From Roseibium denhamense (lineage in GTDB: Bacteria; Pseudomonadota; Alphaproteobacteria; Rhizobiales; Stappiaceae): 64,000 bases of DNA. This document shows positions 46,016 to 55,827 of the stretch, piece after piece. The number at the start of each line of letters is the position of its first letter. The stretch's first letter is position 1. The notes below the pieces were generated by a model. It was not told the origin of the DNA, ran no database searches, and worked only from the letters and a program-made list of their open reading frames with translations. The stretch spans positions 3,000 to 66,999 of the forward strand of contig NZ_SMLZ01000116.1 of NCBI RefSeq assembly GCF_009711415.1, in the 5' to 3' direction. The translations under genes were made by a program, and so were the position numbers.

Positions 46016-46567
46016 GTGACTCAGTCTGATCGTCGCCGGTCAACCCTCGTTTTTGGCGGGGCACGGTCGGGAAAAAGCACCTTCGCCGAGCACCTTGCGG
46101 TGAAGAGCGGGCTCGAAAAAGTCTATGTCGCAACCGGCGCCGCCTTCGACACGGAAATGGCTGACCGGATTGCGATGCATAAAGATCAGCGCGGCCCAGC
46201 CTGGGTGACCATTGAAGAGCAGCTGGACATAGCCGGAGTGCTCGCCCGCGAAGTTCAGCCGGAGCGGATCATTCTCTTGGATTGCCTGACGCTTTGGCTG
46301 TCGAATCTCATGTTTGCCGGAAAAGACATCGCACAAGAGACGGCGCGGCTTATTGAAGCTGTGCGGTCCCTTCAGAGCCCCTGCATTTTTGTGTCAAACG
46401 AGGTCGGCATGGGGATCGTGCCGGAGAACCGCTTGTCACGGTCGTTCCGTGACGAACAGGGTCGTCTCAATCAGACTATGGCTGAGTGTTGCGATCAAGT
46501 CGTCTTTGTCGCCGCCGGACAACCACTGCTTCTCAAACCCAATCACCAACCGGACATCGAATCATGA
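46016..46567 (+). CDS. cobP: Bifunctional adenosylcobinamide kinase / adenosylcobinamide-phosphate guanylyltransferase
   Basis: A 183-residue CobP/CobU protein: P-loop GGARSGKSTFAE near the N-terminus, VYVATGAAFDTEM, the DCLTLWLSNLM segment, and FVSNEVGMGIVPE. It phosphorylates adenosylcobinamide and adds GMP to give the activated precursor for lower-ligand attachment. The start is GTG 46016 after GGAG. It is the first gene after a cobalamin riboswitch and overlaps cobW by 4 bp. Confidence 0.95.
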   Translation: MTQSDRRRSTLVFGGARSGKSTFAEHLAVKSGLEKVYVATGAAFDTEMADRIAMHKDQRGPAWVTIEEQLDIAGVLAREVQPERIILLDCLTLWLSNLMFAGKDIAQETARLIEAVRSLQSPCIFVSNEVGMGIVPENRLSRSFRDEQGRLNQTMAECCDQVVFVAAGQPLLLKPNHQPDIES

Positions 46568-47682
46568 CCACTTCTACGCTTCAGCCGGGACAGAAAATTC
46601 CCGCGACCATCGTGACCGGCTTCCTCGGTGCGGGGAAAACGACGCTGATCCGCAACCTCCTGCAAAATGCCGGTGGCAAGCGGATCGCTCTGATTGTCAA
46701 CGAATTCGGAGACATGGGGTTTGACGGATCGCTGGTGAACGGTTGCGCCGATCCGGACTGTTCGGCGGAAGAAGTGGTTGAGCTCACCAATGGGTGTATC
46801 TGCTGCACGGTTGCCGACGATTTTCTCCCGACCATGGAAATGCTGCTCGCGCGGGAAAACCCGCCGGAGCATATCGTCATTGAGACATCCGGTCTTGCCC
46901 TGCCGCAGCCCCTTGTGCGTGCTTTTTCCTGGCCGTCCGTCAAGCCGAAGGTCACTGTTGATGGTGTTGTCACGGTTCTGGATGCGGCTGCCCTCGCGGA
47001 GGGCCGGATTGCGCTCGATGAGGCGGCTTTGGAGGCCCAGCGCGCTGCGGATGAAGCCCTGGATCACGAGAGCCCGGTGGAAGAACTCTTTCAAGATCAA
47101 CTGCGCTGCGCCGACCTTGTTGTGTTGAACAAGGCTGATCTCGTTGCGGGTGATGCACTTGCCGGGGTTCAGGAAAAGATTGCAGCTGAGGTCCGCTCTG
47201 CGGTGCATATCGTGGCGTCGGAAAAGGGCACGCTTCCGATTGAAGTCCTGCTGGGCCGTGGGTCGGCTGCCGAGGATGACATGGCATCCCGCCACGAGCA
47301 TCATCATCACCACCATGACGACCGTGACGATGACCACGATCACGACCACGATCATGAACATGATCACCACCACCATGACCATCATCACCATGATGATTTC
47401 GAGAGCTATGTTCTTGATGTGCCGGCTTTTACTTCACTCAAGGATGCTGAGGCGCGTGTATTGCAGGCCATGGCGCTGAGGGGGGTGCTCAGGATCAAGG
47501 GCGCTGTCCGGGTTGATGGCAAATCTGCTCCCGCCATGGTCCAGGCAGTGGGTCCCCGTGTCGAAACATGGTTTGCGGCGGGGGCGGAAAGCTCCGGCAA
47601 ACTGGTTGTGATTGGCCTGAAGGGCCTGGATCTGGCGGCTGTCCGCGGTGCACTCGGAGATGTTGCGCAAGCCGCCGAGTGA
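46564..47682 (+). CDS. cobW: CobW-type GTPase metallochaperone
   Basis: A 372-residue COG0523 GTPase: P-loop GFLGAGKT (19-26), metal-binding CxCC at C78-C80-C81 (NGCICCTV), and NKAD for guanine. A long His/Asp-rich run at about residues 241-280 should hold metal ions. The C-terminal domain follows. It is placed between cobP and cobN, so it probably delivers cobalt to the CobNST chelatase. The start at ATG 46564 overlaps the cobP stop by 4 bp; a longer upstream frame is not needed. Confidence 0.95.
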   Translation: MTTSTLQPGQKIPATIVTGFLGAGKTTLIRNLLQNAGGKRIALIVNEFGDMGFDGSLVNGCADPDCSAEEVVELTNGCICCTVADDFLPTMEMLLARENPPEHIVIETSGLALPQPLVRAFSWPSVKPKVTVDGVVTVLDAAALAEGRIALDEAALEAQRAADEALDHESPVEELFQDQLRCADLVVLNKADLVAGDALAGVQEKIAAEVRSAVHIVASEKGTLPIEVLLGRGSAAEDDMASRHEHHHHHHDDRDDDHDHDHDHEHDHHHHDHHHHDDFESYVLDVPAFTSLKDAEARVLQAMALRGVLRIKGAVRVDGKSAPAMVQAVGPRVETWFAAGAESSGKLVVIGLKGLDLAAVRGALGDVAQAAE

Positions 47683-47853
47683 GGAGGGCCGGCCGCTTTT
47701 CTCCACTGCCAAACTTCTGAAGAGGAAACGGTGGCCATGATGCTGCGGGCGTGGATTTTTTCGTCACCGCTTCCAATCCGGTCATTCGCTCGACTAGATG
47801 GCCAGCCTATCCGGCAAGCCAGCCGGACGCTTCTTAAAGAGACTAGGAACTAA

Positions 47854-50800
47854 ATGCATATTCTCGCGAGCCAGACGCGCCGGATTGATGACGGTGGGGA
47901 TGCGGTCGATCTGAGCCAGCAGCCTGCCGATATCCTGTTTTTGTCGGCTGCAGATACCGAGCTTGGCAGCTTTGCCGCAGCCCATGCCCGTCTTGGACCT
48001 GACCGGTGCAGCTTGCGCCTCGCAAATCTGATGGCACTTTCTCATCCTTATTCGGTCGACCTTTACGCTGAACAGACCGTGCGGGGCTCCAAGCTTGTCA
48101 TCCTGCGGGTGCTGGGAGGCGTTGAATACTGGCGGTACGGGCTTGAGCGCTTTCAGGAAGAAGCACGGGCAAGCCAGGTCGATCTTATTGTCATCCCCGG
48201 CGATGACAAATGGGATGAGGCGCTTACAAGCCATTCAACGCGGGAGATGGATGAGGTCCGGCGGTTCTGGCGCTACTGCGTCGAAGGCGGCGCAGAGAAC
48301 TATGCCAATGCGCTTCAATATGCTGCATATCTTGCCGGGCGCGGTGAAGAACCGGCCCACCCGGTGCCCTTGCCGCGCGCCGGGATCTATCTGCCGGGGC
48401 AATCCGCATCGGATCTTGAGACGTTGAAGGCATTCTGGGCGGATCCTTCCGCCCCGGTGGCAGCGATCACGTTTTACCGGGCGCTCGTTCAAGGCTCTCA
48501 GACGGCACCGGTCGATGCACTTGTGGCAGCCTTGAAGGATGCCGGTGTGAATGCCTTGCCGGTCTATGTTTCAAGTCTCAAGGAAGCGGAATCCATTGCG
48601 GTTCTCGATGCATTGTTTGAGAGCGCCGGTGTCGATGTGGTGCTCAACGGGACCGCCTTTGCCGTCTCCAAGGCCGGGGCAGCCCATCAGCCGACACCGC
48701 TCGACAAATGGGGCAAGCCGGTTCTTCAAGTGGTGTTTTCTTCGTCCTCGAAAGAAGGATGGGACGAAAGCGATCAGGGGCTTTCGATCCGGGATCTGGC
48801 CATGCATGTGGTTTTGCCGGAAATAGACGGCCGGCTGCTGACGCGGGCCGTTTCCTTTAAGGAAGAGGGCGTTTTCGACGAGGCGACCCAGTCGACCCAA
48901 GTCAAGTTCACGCCGGTGCCGGACCGGATGCGGTTTGTTGCAGATCTGGCCGCCAATTGGGCGCAGCTTGGGCTTCTTCCCGCAAAAGACAAGAAAACAG
49001 CCCTGATCCTCGCGAATTACCCGAACAAGGACGGACGGCTGGCCAACGGGGTCGGGCTGGATACGCCTGCGTCTTGCGTCTCGGTTCTGAAAGCCATGAA
49101 AACCGCCGGGTTTGAGACCGGTGGGGCCCCGGATACATCGGCTCAGCTGATGGAAAGGCTCATGTCCGGGGTTACCAATGCGCTTGACGCCAGGGATGAC
49201 CGCTCGTCCTTCGAGGTGTTGCCGCTGGCTGACTATCAGGCAGACTTTGCCAGACTTCCCGCGGTGGTTCGTGATGCTGTCCGGGAGCGGTGGGGCGCTC
49301 CGCAAGCCGACCCGCATATGGTGGATGGAAACTTCCGGTTAGCCTTGCACCGCTTTGGCAATCAGGTCGTGGGTATCCAGCCGGCGCGCGGTTACAACAT
49401 CGATCCGAAAGAAACCTACCACGACCCGGATCTTGTACCGCCGCACCACTATTTCGCGTTTTACTTCTGGATCCGTAAGGCCTTCGGCGCCCACGCGGTT
49501 ATTCATCTTGGCAAACACGGCAATCTGGAATGGCTGCCCGGAAAGGCCCTGGCGCTTTCGGAAGGCTGTTATCCGGAAGCAGTGCTTGGCCCAACACCCA
49601 ATATTTATCCATTCATTGTCAATGATCCGGGCGAAGGCGCGCAAGCAAAACGCCGGACGTCGGCCGTGATCGTCGACCATCTGACACCGCCGCTGACACG
49701 GGCCGAAAGCCACGGTGTGGCAGAGGAACTCGAAACACTGCTGGATGAGCATTACCTCGCCAGCGGTGTCGACCCACGCCGTTTGAAGGCCCTGACCCGC
49801 GATATCCTTGATGCGGCAGCCCGGCACGGGCTAGACAAGGACATCGGCATTACCGGGGACATGGATGAGGATACGCGCTTGGCCCGGCTGGACGCACATC
49901 TATGCGACCTGAAGGAGCTTCAGATCCGCGACGGTCTCCATATCCTCGGTCAAAGCCCTGACGGACATCTTCTGACCGATTTGCTGACCGCCTTGGTGCG
50001 GGTGCCGCGCGGGGCGGAGCCGCATCAAAACAGCCTGCAGCGGGCACTTGCATCGGACCTGCAGCTGATCGGATTCGATCCGCTAGACTGTGACTTTTCT
50101 GGGTCCTGGACCGGTGCCAGACCGGAGATACTGGCCGCTCAAACAGATGCGCCCTGGCGGTCGAACGGTGATACGGTCGAGCGGCTCGAATTGCTCGCGC
50201 ACAAAGTCATCGGCGGTGAGGTAGAGTTAAGCGAAATCTGGCCGGACACGCAGGCCGTCTTGCGCGAAATCGAAACCAGCCTTCGGCCGTCCGTGACCGG
50301 CTCCGGGAAATCGGAGCTTGATGCGGTTCTAACGGCGCTGAGCGGTGGTTTTGTGCCGCCCGGACCTTCCGGAGCCCCTTCCCGGGGACGACCGGATGTG
50401 TTGCCGACGGGCAAGAACTTCTACTCGGTGGATGTCCGGGCCGTGCCCACCGAAACAGCCTGGCGTTTGGGGCAGCAATCTGCCTCCCTGGTGGCCGAGC
50501 GCTATTTTCAGGAGGAGGGGGAATGGCCGGCATCTCTCGTCCTGACGTGCTGGGGCACCGCAAACATGCGCACCGGCGGTGACGACATTGCCCAGGCGCT
50601 GGCCCTGATCGGGGCCCGTCCGGTTTGGGAACAGGCCTCGGGCCGCGTGACCGGCTTTGAAATTCTCAAACTGTCCGAGCTCGGCCGGCCGCGCATCGAT
50701 GTGACCTTGCGGGTGTCCGGTTTCTTCCGGGATGCTTTCCCCCATCAAATGGATCTTTTCGACAGTGCGGTGCGCGCAGTCGGGGCCCTTGAAGAACCTG

Positions 50801-51612
50801 CGGAAGCCAATCCGGTTGCTGCGCGCATGAAAGCTGAAGCGGCGAAGCTTGCTGCGGACGGGGTCGCGCCGGAAGAAGCCCAGCGCCGTGCTGGTTTCCG
50901 TGTTTTTGGCTCTAAACCGGGCGCCTACGGAGCCGGTCTTCAGGCCTTAATTGATGAGGGGATCTGGGACGAGCGCGGCGATTTTGCCGAAGCCTTCCTG
51001 ACCTGGGGCGGGTATGCCTATGGGGGCGGGGTGAGCGGACAGAGTGCCCGTGGCGCTCTGGAGGGGCAGCTGGCTTCCGTGGATGCGGTTTTGCACAATC
51101 AGGACAACCGCGAGCACGACTTGCTCGACAGCGATGATTATTATCAGTTCGAGGGCGGTTTGTCGGCAACGGTCGATCATTTGAAAGGTGAGACCCCGAA
51201 GGTCTACCACAATGATCACTCACGGCCCGAAAGGCCTGTGGTGCGGTCCTTGTCGGAAGAGATTGGCCGGGTGGTCCGGGGACGTGCGGCCAATCCGAAA
51301 TGGATCAGGGGCGTGATGCGCCACGGCTACAAGGGGGCTTTCGAGATGGTGGCGACGCTGGATTATTTGTTTGCGTTTGCCGCGACCACCCGGGCGGTCG
51401 GCGATCACCATTTTGATCAGCTCTATGCGGCCTATCTTGACGACGAGGCGGTCCGGGATTTTCTGCAAGATGCGAATCCGGCAGGCTATCAGGAAATGCT
51501 GGCCCGCTTTCAAGAGGCCCTTGACCGGGGGCTCTGGACGCCGCGCCGCAATTCGACCCATGCTGCCCTCAGTGAATTCAACAAGACACGACAATCGGGA
51601 GAGACACCGTGA
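47854..51612 (+). CDS. cobN: Cobaltochelatase subunit CobN
   Basis: A 1252-residue large subunit that inserts cobalt into hydrogenobyrinate a,c-diamide in the aerobic pathway. Family segments include RGYNIDPKETYHDPDLVPPHHY, AVIHLGKHGNLEWLPGKALA, PNIYPFIVNDPGEGAQAKRR, and the C-terminal GWVRHGYKGA-like MRHGYKGAFEMVATLDYLF. Length fits the family. CobS and CobT, its partner subunits, are not in the window. It overlaps cobO by 4 bp (GTGA). Confidence 0.97.
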   Translation: MHILASQTRRIDDGGDAVDLSQQPADILFLSAADTELGSFAAAHARLGPDRCSLRLANLMALSHPYSVDLYAEQTVRGSKLVILRVLGGVEYWRYGLERFQEEARASQVDLIVIPGDDKWDEALTSHSTREMDEVRRFWRYCVEGGAENYANALQYAAYLAGRGEEPAHPVPLPRAGIYLPGQSASDLETLKAFWADPSAPVAAITFYRALVQGSQTAPVDALVAALKDAGVNALPVYVSSLKEAESIAVLDALFESAGVDVVLNGTAFAVSKAGAAHQPTPLDKWGKPVLQVVFSSSSKEGWDESDQGLSIRDLAMHVVLPEIDGRLLTRAVSFKEEGVFDEATQSTQVKFTPVPDRMRFVADLAANWAQLGLLPAKDKKTALILANYPNKDGRLANGVGLDTPASCVSVLKAMKTAGFETGGAPDTSAQLMERLMSGVTNALDARDDRSSFEVLPLADYQADFARLPAVVRDAVRERWGAPQADPHMVDGNFRLALHRFGNQVVGIQPARGYNIDPKETYHDPDLVPPHHYFAFYFWIRKAFGAHAVIHLGKHGNLEWLPGKALALSEGCYPEAVLGPTPNIYPFIVNDPGEGAQAKRRTSAVIVDHLTPPLTRAESHGVAEELETLLDEHYLASGVDPRRLKALTRDILDAAARHGLDKDIGITGDMDEDTRLARLDAHLCDLKELQIRDGLHILGQSPDGHLLTDLLTALVRVPRGAEPHQNSLQRALASDLQLIGFDPLDCDFSGSWTGARPEILAAQTDAPWRSNGDTVERLELLAHKVIGGEVELSEIWPDTQAVLREIETSLRPSVTGSGKSELDAVLTALSGGFVPPGPSGAPSRGRPDVLPTGKNFYSVDVRAVPTETAWRLGQQSASLVAERYFQEEGEWPASLVLTCWGTANMRTGGDDIAQALALIGARPVWEQASGRVTGFEILKLSELGRPRIDVTLRVSGFFRDAFPHQMDLFDSAVRAVGALEEPAEANPVAARMKAEAAKLAADGVAPEEAQRRAGFRVFGSKPGAYGAGLQALIDEGIWDERGDFAEAFLTWGGYAYGGGVSGQSARGALEGQLASVDAVLHNQDNREHDLLDSDDYYQFEGGLSATVDHLKGETPKVYHNDHSRPERPVVRSLSEEIGRVVRGRAANPKWIRGVMRHGYKGAFEMVATLDYLFAFAATTRAVGDHHFDQLYAAYLDDEAVRDFLQDANPAGYQEMLARFQEALDRGLWTPRRNSTHAALSEFNKTRQSGETP

Positions 51613-52247
51613 CCGACGCCAATGACAAGCCCGAACTGAGCGAAGAAGAACTGAATGCACGGCACGCCGATAAAATGCGCAAGAAGAAGGCTGCGCGTGA
51701 CAAGATCATGGCGACCAAGACCATCGAGAAAGGCCTTGTGATCGTCAATACGGGCAAGGGCAAAGGCAAGTCGACCGCCGGTTTCGGAATGGTATTCCGG
51801 TCCCTTGGGCATGGTCACAAGGTTGGCGTGGTGCAATTCGTCAAGGGCCGGATCGAAACCGGTGAGCGGATGGCATTGGACCGCTTTGATGATCTGGTCA
51901 CGATCAAGCGCATGGGTGAGGGCTTTACCTGGGAGACCCAGGACCGGCAGCGGGACATTGATGCGGCCAATCAGGCCTGGGAGGCCGCCAAGGACATGAT
52001 CCAGTCCGGTGAGTACCGGCTGGTACTTTGCGATGAACTCAACATTGTGTTGCGCTACGATTACCTGGATATCGACGACGTGGTTGCGTTCCTGAAAACC
52101 GAAAAGCCCGACGACGTGCATGTTGTGATCACGGGCCGGAACGCCAAGGACGAGTTGATCGACATTGCCGACCTCGTCACCGACATGACCCAGGTAAAGC
52201 ACCCGTTCCGCTCTGGTGTGAAACCTCAAGAAGGGGTCGAGTTTTAG
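51609..52247 (+). CDS. cobO: Corrinoid adenosyltransferase
   Basis: A 212-residue CobO/BtuR enzyme that adds the adenosyl group from ATP to cob(I)yrinic acid diamide. The ATP site is VNTGKGKGKSTAGFGM (about 39). The acidic YRLVLCDELNIVLRY and VITGRNAKDELIDIADLVTD segments fit the family. The GTG start overlaps the cobN stop, so translation is coupled. Confidence 0.96.
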   Translation: MTDANDKPELSEEELNARHADKMRKKKAARDKIMATKTIEKGLVIVNTGKGKGKSTAGFGMVFRSLGHGHKVGVVQFVKGRIETGERMALDRFDDLVTIKRMGEGFTWETQDRQRDIDAANQAWEAAKDMIQSGEYRLVLCDELNIVLRYDYLDIDDVVAFLKTEKPDDVHVVITGRNAKDELIDIADLVTDMTQVKHPFRSGVKPQEGVEF

Positions 52248-52352
52248 GGGGAAGCTTGCACAAGTTACCTTGATCGCAACCCGCCAGCTTTAGTCAGCTT
52301 GAGCTGAAATCCGGTGCATTCCCCGATTATCTAGTCCGCAAGGCAATACGAC

Positions 52353-52661
52353 ATGAGCAAACTGTTTGACCACAGCATCAGAACCGCCTCACCGGATCAC
52401 GCCGAGGTCGTGCGCAAGTATGAGCTTTACCGGACCATCGTGGAGTTCCTGGCGGCGCTGCTGTTCGTCATTGGCAGCATCTTTTTCTTTTACGAAAGCC
52501 TGCTTTATGCCGGGACATGGCTGTTTCTGATCGGCTCGATCCTGTTCGGTGTCCGGCCGACCATCCGACTCCTTCTGGAGCTTAAGCTGGCAAATCTCCC
52601 GGTTCCCAAGGAGTTCAGGCCCTATGGGGCTCCGCCGGTCAGCAACGGTCCGGATGCATGA
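52353..52661 (+). CDS. YrhK-like small membrane protein
   Basis: A 102-residue protein with two membrane segments ([38 protein letters not shown]), matching the YrhK domain. Its stop overlaps the cobQ start by 4 bp, so it is part of the cobalamin operon. The role of YrhK is not known to me; membrane placement beside cobQ might suggest corrinoid handling, but that is a guess. Confidence 0.75.
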   Translation: MSKLFDHSIRTASPDHAEVVRKYELYRTIVEFLAALLFVIGSIFFFYESLLYAGTWLFLIGSILFGVRPTIRLLLELKLANLPVPKEFRPYGAPPVSNGPDA

Positions 52662-54145
52662 TGCCTGACAAAAGGGGCAAGACACCTGCCGTCATGATCC
52701 AGGGGACCGGATCGAATGTGGGCAAGAGCCTGATTGTTGCAGGGCTTTGCCGGCTGTTCGCCAATCGTGGCCTCAACGTCCGTCCTTTCAAGCCGCAAAA
52801 CATGTCCAACAACGCGGCCGTGACTTCCGATGGCGGCGAAATTGGCCGGGCGCAGGCCTTGCAAGCGATGGGCTGCCGGGTGCCGCTGACGGTCCATATG
52901 AACCCGGTGCTTTTAAAGCCGGAGACCGATACCGGTGCGCAAATAATTGTCCAGGGCAAACGTTTCGGCACCATGCGCGCGCGTGAATACGGAAAGCATA
53001 AAGCCGAATTGCTTCCGCGTGTTATAGAGAGTTTTTCAAAAATAGAATCAGAGGCGGATCTGGTTTTCGTGGAAGGGGCCGGCAGTCCGGCCGAGATCAA
53101 TCTGCGGGCCGGTGACATTGCTAATATGGGCTTTGCCGAGGCGGCCGGTCTGCCCGTGATTTTGTGCGCGGATATTGATCGCGGCGGCGTCATTGCGTCG
53201 GTGGTGGGAACCCATTCGGTTCTGGAGCCTTGCGAACAAAAACGGGTGCGCGCCTTTTTCATCAACCGGTTCCGGGGTGATCCAAGCCTGTTTGATGACG
53301 GTATGCGGGAGATTGTACAGCGAACCGGTTGGCAGGGTCTGGGGGTTGTCCCCTGGTTTGCCGATGCCAGCAAATTGCCGGCAGAAGACGCGCTGGATCT
53401 TTCCAGTGGCGGGCAGGGGGGATCAGTGAAAGTTGTTGTGCCGGTGATGTCCCGGATCGCCAATTTCGATGATCTTGATCCTTTGCGCATGGAGCCGGGC
53501 GTCACCCTGGAGCTGGTCAATCCGGGCACGCCGCTGCCGGGCGATGCCGATCTCGTTCTGCTTCCCGGATCAAAATCCACCATTGGGGATCTGACCTTTT
53601 TCCGGGAGCAGGGATGGGAGGTCGACCTTCAGGCTCATGTGCGCCGCGGAGGGCATGTTCTGGGGATCTGCGGCGGATACCAGATGCTTGGCAAGACCAT
53701 CTCGGATCCGGACGGGATCGAAGGAACGGCCGGGACCGTGAAAGGGCTCGGGTTTCTTGATGTCGATACCGTTCTGACGCCAGACAAGTCACTTGTAGAA
53801 TCAACCGGAACGCAGGTGGCAAGCGGGGCCCGTGTTGCCGGATATGAAATCCATATCGGCCGGACATCTGGACCGGATTGCGGCCGGCCTTATCTGTCCA
53901 TCCAGGCATCGGGCGGAGCCTTGAAACATGATGGCGCTCAATCGGGCGACGGCCGGATTGCAGGGACCTATCTCCATGGCCTGTTTACAGATGACGATTT
54001 CCGTAAAGCTTATCTGACCGGTTTCGGGGCAGTTTCCGATCTTGCTTACGCCCAGCGGATTGATGCGGTACTGGATGATCTTGCGGTGCATCTTGAAGAC
54101 ACTTTGGACATCGATGCCATTCTTGAGATCGCCGCTGCACGTTAA
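52658..54145 (+). CDS. cobQ: Cobyric acid synthase (glutamine-dependent)
   Basis: A 495-residue amidotransferase that amidates four side chains of adenosylcobyrinate a,c-diamide. An N-terminal dethiobiotin-synthetase-like ATP domain has [15 protein letters not shown] and [12 protein letters not shown]. The C-terminal glutaminase domain has the nucleophile Cys in [10 protein letters not shown] and the catalytic His in GTYLHGLF. Tandem ATGs at 52658 and 52661; the first overlaps the stop of the upstream gene. Confidence 0.96.
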   Translation: MMPDKRGKTPAVMIQGTGSNVGKSLIVAGLCRLFANRGLNVRPFKPQNMSNNAAVTSDGGEIGRAQALQAMGCRVPLTVHMNPVLLKPETDTGAQIIVQGKRFGTMRAREYGKHKAELLPRVIESFSKIESEADLVFVEGAGSPAEINLRAGDIANMGFAEAAGLPVILCADIDRGGVIASVVGTHSVLEPCEQKRVRAFFINRFRGDPSLFDDGMREIVQRTGWQGLGVVPWFADASKLPAEDALDLSSGGQGGSVKVVVPVMSRIANFDDLDPLRMEPGVTLELVNPGTPLPGDADLVLLPGSKSTIGDLTFFREQGWEVDLQAHVRRGGHVLGICGGYQMLGKTISDPDGIEGTAGTVKGLGFLDVDTVLTPDKSLVESTGTQVASGARVAGYEIHIGRTSGPDCGRPYLSIQASGGALKHDGAQSGDGRIAGTYLHGLFTDDDFRKAYLTGFGAVSDLAYAQRIDAVLDDLAVHLEDTLDIDAILEIAAAR

Positions 54146-54185
54146 GTGGCTTTCTCGTCGGCCCTTTTCAGTGTAGGCCGGAGCC

Positions 54186-55178
54186 ATGACGTCCCTTGCG
54201 CCTTCCGTTCCCTTGTCAAAACCCGCTGTCGGCATTGCCTTCATTCTTGCGGGTGTCACGGCCATTTCTGTCAATGATATGCTCATTAAGGAGCTGTCAG
54301 GTGGTTATCCGCTGCACCAGATGGTGTTCGTCCGTTCGGTCATAGGGCTGATGTTCACGCTCGTGTTTGTTCAACTTGAAGGCGGGTGGGCCATCTTGAA
54401 GACCAACCGGCCGGGTCTTCATGTCTTGCGTGGTCTGTTGATTGTGATCGCGAACATGAGCTTCTTCACGGCACTTGCCGTTGTGCCGCTGGCCGAGGCG
54501 ACAGCGCTGTTTTTCGTTGCGCCGCTCATGATCACATTGCTGTCGATCCCGATCCTTGGCGAGAAAGTCGGACCTTTCCGTCTTGGTGCCGTCGGCATCG
54601 GGTTCCTTGGCGTTTTGCTGATGCTGAAACCATGGGAAAGTGATCTTGGAATTGAAGGCGGCCGCGTTGTCTTGCTGCTGCCGGTTATTGGCGCGGCCGC
54701 CTATTCCCTGACACAGGTCCTGACGCGCAAATTGGGCAGCACATCCAAGGCGTCTGCTCTTGCAACATATCTTCAAACAACCTTTCTGGTTGTTTCCGTT
54801 GGATTTTTCCTGGTCGCCGGGGACGGGCGCTACGCGGAAAATTTCGACAATCCGTCGATGGTGTTCCTGTTGCGCGAGTGGATCTGGCCGGTCGGCTCGG
54901 ATCTGTTTCTGTTTCTTGGTCTCGGGCTCTGTGCCGGGGTCGTCGGATATGCCATGTCGCAAGCCTACCGGATTGCGGATGCCGCAACGATTGCGCCCTT
55001 TGAATATGTCGGCCTGCCGCTTGCGGTCTTCTGGGGCTGGCTGATGTTCGGTGAATTGCCGGGGCCTGTTGTATGGGCGGGAATCGGTTTGATTGTCGGT
55101 GGCGGTTGTGTGGTGTTCTTGCGCGAACATCAAAAGCAGAAAAAGCTGGCTCTGGCCGCAAAGATCGGCCGCCGCTGA
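54186..55178 (+). CDS. EamA/DMT-family transporter
   Basis: A 330-residue protein with ten predicted membrane segments in two EamA halves (for example ALAVVPLAEATALFFVAPLM and ATIAPFEYVGLPLAVFWGW). It is a drug/metabolite-type exporter or importer; substrate unknown. It starts 40 bp after cobQ on the same strand, so it may be read from the cob operon. No direct evidence links it to cobalamin. Confidence 0.88.
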   Translation: MTSLAPSVPLSKPAVGIAFILAGVTAISVNDMLIKELSGGYPLHQMVFVRSVIGLMFTLVFVQLEGGWAILKTNRPGLHVLRGLLIVIANMSFFTALAVVPLAEATALFFVAPLMITLLSIPILGEKVGPFRLGAVGIGFLGVLLMLKPWESDLGIEGGRVVLLLPVIGAAAYSLTQVLTRKLGSTSKASALATYLQTTFLVVSVGFFLVAGDGRYAENFDNPSMVFLLREWIWPVGSDLFLFLGLGLCAGVVGYAMSQAYRIADAATIAPFEYVGLPLAVFWGWLMFGELPGPVVWAGIGLIVGGGCVVFLREHQKQKKLALAAKIGRR

Positions 55179-55202
55179 CGAAGGTTTTGAGGGCGAACCG
55201 CG

Positions 55203-55817
55203 TCAGCGGCTGCGCTCCCAAAGCACAAGCTGATTGTTTGCGGGCATGGGCTGATCGGACACAAAGCGAAACCCGGCCTGTCCGGCCATCGCATCAAGGG
55301 CCTCGAAATCGCGGATGCCACTGACCGGGTTCCAGCTCTTCAGCTGCAGGTCGAAAGCCGCGTTGCTTTCGGTCGTGAACGCACCGCCATATTTCAAGGG
55401 GCCATAGACGATCATAATGTCCCCTGGACGTGTGAGCGTTTCACCCGCCCGTTCGAAGAAGCCTGCCACATGATCAAGGGACATGATGTGCAGGGTGTTT
55501 GCGGTGAAAATCACATCGATATCGTCGTGAGCTTCGCCAGCGTTAAGTACCCACGGTCCCGCAGCCACGTCGAGGGCAAGCGCCGGCGGTGTATGCGCAT
55601 TCCCCTCATCAGCCAGCCTTGCAGCGATACCCGGCAGATTTTCCGCAAGATCACTGCATTGCCAGCGGATATGCGGTAAGGCGCTTGTCACATGAACCGC
55701 ATGTTGTGCGTTGCCGCTGCCGACCTCCAGCACATGCCTGCGGCCGGCCAGAAGCGGCGTCAGTTTTTCCAGGATCACATCCTTGTTGCGGTCGGCTGCG
55801 GCGGAAAACGGCAACAT
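55203..55817 (-). CDS. DUF938 SAM-dependent methyltransferase-like protein
   Basis: A 204-residue DUF938 protein. It has a SAM site (HVLEVGSGNAQHAVHVTSAL, motif I) and the family-typical IFTANTLHIMS and YGPLKYGGAFTTESNAAFD segments. Its substrate is not known. It is convergent with the DMT transporter and 10 bp downstream of cobD on the same strand, so it may belong to the cobC-cobD-DUF938 transcript. Confidence 0.88.
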   Translation of the reverse strand: MLPFSAAADRNKDVILEKLTPLLAGRRHVLEVGSGNAQHAVHVTSALPHIRWQCSDLAENLPGIAARLADEGNAHTPPALALDVAAGPWVLNAGEAHDDIDVIFTANTLHIMSLDHVAGFFERAGETLTRPGDIMIVYGPLKYGGAFTTESNAAFDLQLKSWNPVSGIRDFEALDAMAGQAGFRFVSDQPMPANNQLVLWERSR

Positions 55818-55827
55818 AGCATATCCT

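Noticed and set aside
46543-47391. Long antisense open frame under cobW (282 residues)
   Set aside because: It is the shadow of the cobW frame; its Met/Val-rich start is the complement of the His-rich run.
47296-47396. Repeated CAT/CAC/GAC triplets as a DNA repeat or CRISPR-like array
   Set aside because: They encode the His/Asp-rich metal loop of CobW; there are no spacers.
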